From assembly GCA_963843835.1 (NCBI GenBank), contig CAWJMD010000001.1, positions 806,001-870,000 on the forward strand: 64,000 nt of DNA, in the 5' to 3' direction. This document shows, piece after piece, positions 62,915 through 64,000 of the stretch. The notes under the pieces are model-generated. The model saw nothing but the letters and a program-made list of their open reading frames with translations, made no database searches and was not told the origin of the DNA. Positions within the stretch are counted from its first letter, which is position 1. Each line of letters starts with the position of its first letter. This stretch comes from CAWJMD01 sp963843835 (GTDB lineage Bacteria; Actinomycetota; Actinomycetes; Actinomycetales; CAWJMD01). The position numbers and the translations under genes are program-made.

Positions 62915-63910
62915 ATGGATCTCGAGGCGTTCGTCACGGTGCACGCGGACGAGTGGGCCGAGCTGGAGGCCCTGGTCCGCAAGCGACGGCTCACCGGGGC
63001 CGAGACCGACCGGCTGGTGACGCTCTACCAGCGCACCGCCACGCACCTGTCCGCGGTGCGGTCGGGGGCGCCGGACATGGCGCTGATCGGTCGCCTCTCG
63101 TCCCTGATCGCCCGGGCCCGTTCCCGTCTGACCGGCAGCTCCGAGTCGGCGTGGCGCGACCTGGCCCGCTACGCCGTCGTGTCGTTCCCGGCCGCGCTGT
63201 ACCGGATCCGGTGGTGGAGCCTCGCGGTGACGGCCGCGTGCCTGACGGTCGCGCTCCTGGCGGGCTGGTGGGTCGTCGCCAACCCGGAGGTGCAGGCCGC
63301 GCTGCTGACCGAGGACCAGACCCGTCAGCTGGTCAACGAGGACTTCGAGAACTACTACTCCGAGAACCCTGCTGCATCCTTCGGCTTCCGGGTGTGGACG
63401 AACAACGCCTGGATCGCCGCGCAGTGCGTCGCGCTCGGCATCACGGGTGTGTACCCGGCGTACGTGCTGTACCAGAACGCCTTCAGCGTCGGGCTGGTCG
63501 GCGGTGTGATGGTGGCCAACGGCGCCGGTGACAAGTTCTTCGGCCTGATCCTGCCGCACGGCCTGCTCGAGCTGACCGCCGTGTTCGTGGCCGGTGCCGC
63601 CGGGATCCGGCTGTTCTGGGCGTGGGTGGCGCCGGGTCCTCGGCCTCGCACGCAGGCGCTCGCGCAGGAGGGACGCGCCCTGTTCACCGTCGCCGGCGGC
63701 CTCGTCGTCGTCCTGCTCGTGTCGGGTGTGATCGAGGCCTTCGTGACGCCGAGCCCGCTGCCCACGTGGGCGCGCATCGCGATCGGCGTCGTCGCGCTCG
63801 GCGCCTTCCTCACGTACGCCCAGGTCCTCGGCCGGCGCGCGGTCCGCGACGGCGAAACCGGGGACCTGTCGCGCGACCTGGTGGAGGAGTACCGCCCCGT
63901 CGCAGGCTGA
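62915..63910 (+). CDS. Stage II sporulation protein M-like membrane protein (SpoIIM family)
   Basis: 331 residues. A helical N-terminal cytoplasmic region (about 1-95) includes ETDRLVTLYQRTATHLSAVR. Membrane spans are at WSLAVTAACLTVALLAGWWV, AWIAAQCVALGITGVYPAYV, KFFGLILPHGLLELTAVFVA, LFTVAGGLVVVLLVSGVIEA and IAIGVVALGAFLTYAQVL. LPHGLLELTA is the SpoIIM signature. Non-sporulating actinobacteria carry it beside an RDD gene, as here. The ATG at 62915 follows GGGGG and TGAGG; a GTG at 62909 is possible. Confidence 0.88.
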   Translation: MDLEAFVTVHADEWAELEALVRKRRLTGAETDRLVTLYQRTATHLSAVRSGAPDMALIGRLSSLIARARSRLTGSSESAWRDLARYAVVSFPAALYRIRWWSLAVTAACLTVALLAGWWVVANPEVQAALLTEDQTRQLVNEDFENYYSENPAASFGFRVWTNNAWIAAQCVALGITGVYPAYVLYQNAFSVGLVGGVMVANGAGDKFFGLILPHGLLELTAVFVAGAAGIRLFWAWVAPGPRPRTQALAQEGRALFTVAGGLVVVLLVSGVIEAFVTPSPLPTWARIAIGVVALGAFLTYAQVLGRRAVRDGETGDLSRDLVEEYRPVAG

Positions 63911-63951
63911 CCACGCATCTCCGCGACGTGAGGGACGCGGGGGGACGCGCG

Positions 63952-64000
63952 TCAGAGGCGCCCGGCGGCCTTGAGGGCCAGGTACGCGTCGGCCAGGCGC
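63952..64000 (-). CDS. C-terminal end of an unidentified reverse-strand gene (cut by the window edge)
   Basis: The minus strand reads open from the window edge to a TGA at 63952-63954, coding for RLADAYLALKAAGRL as the last 15 residues. This is an amphipathic helix with normal actinobacterial codon use (G or C at nearly every third position). Too little is present to name it. Confidence 0.4.
   Translation of the reverse strand, partial: RLADAYLALKAAGRL

Overview
The window is very GC-rich, uses GTG and TTG starts freely, and carries a whiB2-type regulator, coenzyme F420 biosynthesis genes (cofD, cofE) and an F420-dependent LLM oxidoreductase. It also holds actinobacteria-specific families (DUF3499, DUF5719, TIGR03089, DUF3105). 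This points to an actinomycete. The whiB2/cofD/cofE/manB/ahcY neighbourhood and the many wall-polysaccharide genes fit Propionibacteriales, probably Nocardioidaceae (Nocardioides- or Aeromicrobium-like). That placement is inferred from gene content only. I saw no rRNA, tRNA, CRISPR array, transposase or phage gene.

Layout. 0-5.4 kb: catabolic and miscellaneous genes (LLM oxidoreductase, acyl-CoA dehydrogenase, a small Cys-rich secreted protein, a cupin, a TetR/membrane-protein divergent pair, a DHFR/RibD-like reductase). 5.5-33.3 kb: a large surface-polysaccharide locus. It has about a dozen glycosyltransferases, many joined by four-base NTGA stop/start overlaps, a Wzm/Wzt-type ABC exporter, an OafA-type acyltransferase with an SGNH domain, an SGNH hydrolase, and an FkbM methyltransferase. 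It also carries homologues of all five WbpA/B/E/D/I steps from UDP-GlcNAc to UDP-ManNAc3NAcA, a diacetamido uronic acid. 33.4-42.4 kb: four secreted proteins with different N-terminal heads (SpoIID/LytB, PGRP amidase, an unknown beta-rich head, an M15-like peptidase). Each ends in an about 250-residue module of exactly five FG-GAP/tachylectin-like repeats. A CoA-transferase pair (scoAB) sits among them.

42.4-47.5 kb: TIGR03089, DUF3105, a DNA glycosylase, a mannose-6-phosphate isomerase-like cupin, cofE and cofD. 47.7-59.7 kb: whiB2, a heavily frame-broken GT2 membrane glycosyltransferase, DUF5719, a metallopeptidase-like protein, DUF3499, a zinc-ribbon protein, phosphomannomutase, Trm112, an SIS-domain isomerase, a CDF transporter and a membrane-anchored zincin. 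59.9-64 kb: S-adenosylhomocysteine hydrolase with a downstream hypothetical, an RDD protein, a SpoIIM-like protein, and the end of an unidentified reverse-strand gene.

How it works together. The mannose-phosphate and UDP-amino-sugar genes supply precursors, the glycosyltransferases assemble a wall glycan, the ABC exporter moves it out, and acyl and methyl transferases decorate it. The secreted amidase, SpoIID-like enzyme and M15-like peptidase probably remodel peptidoglycan, held at the surface by a shared lectin-like propeller (inference). Transcription shows a recurring grammar: at least eleven genes have a TANNNT -10 box 6-9 bases before the start codon (leaderless transcripts), two divergent pairs have overlapping opposed -10 boxes, and several convergent pairs share a strong hairpin at their stop codons. 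The sequence has two regions of frame damage, near 25.15 kb and throughout 48.1-49.8 kb. They may be real or may be homopolymer errors.
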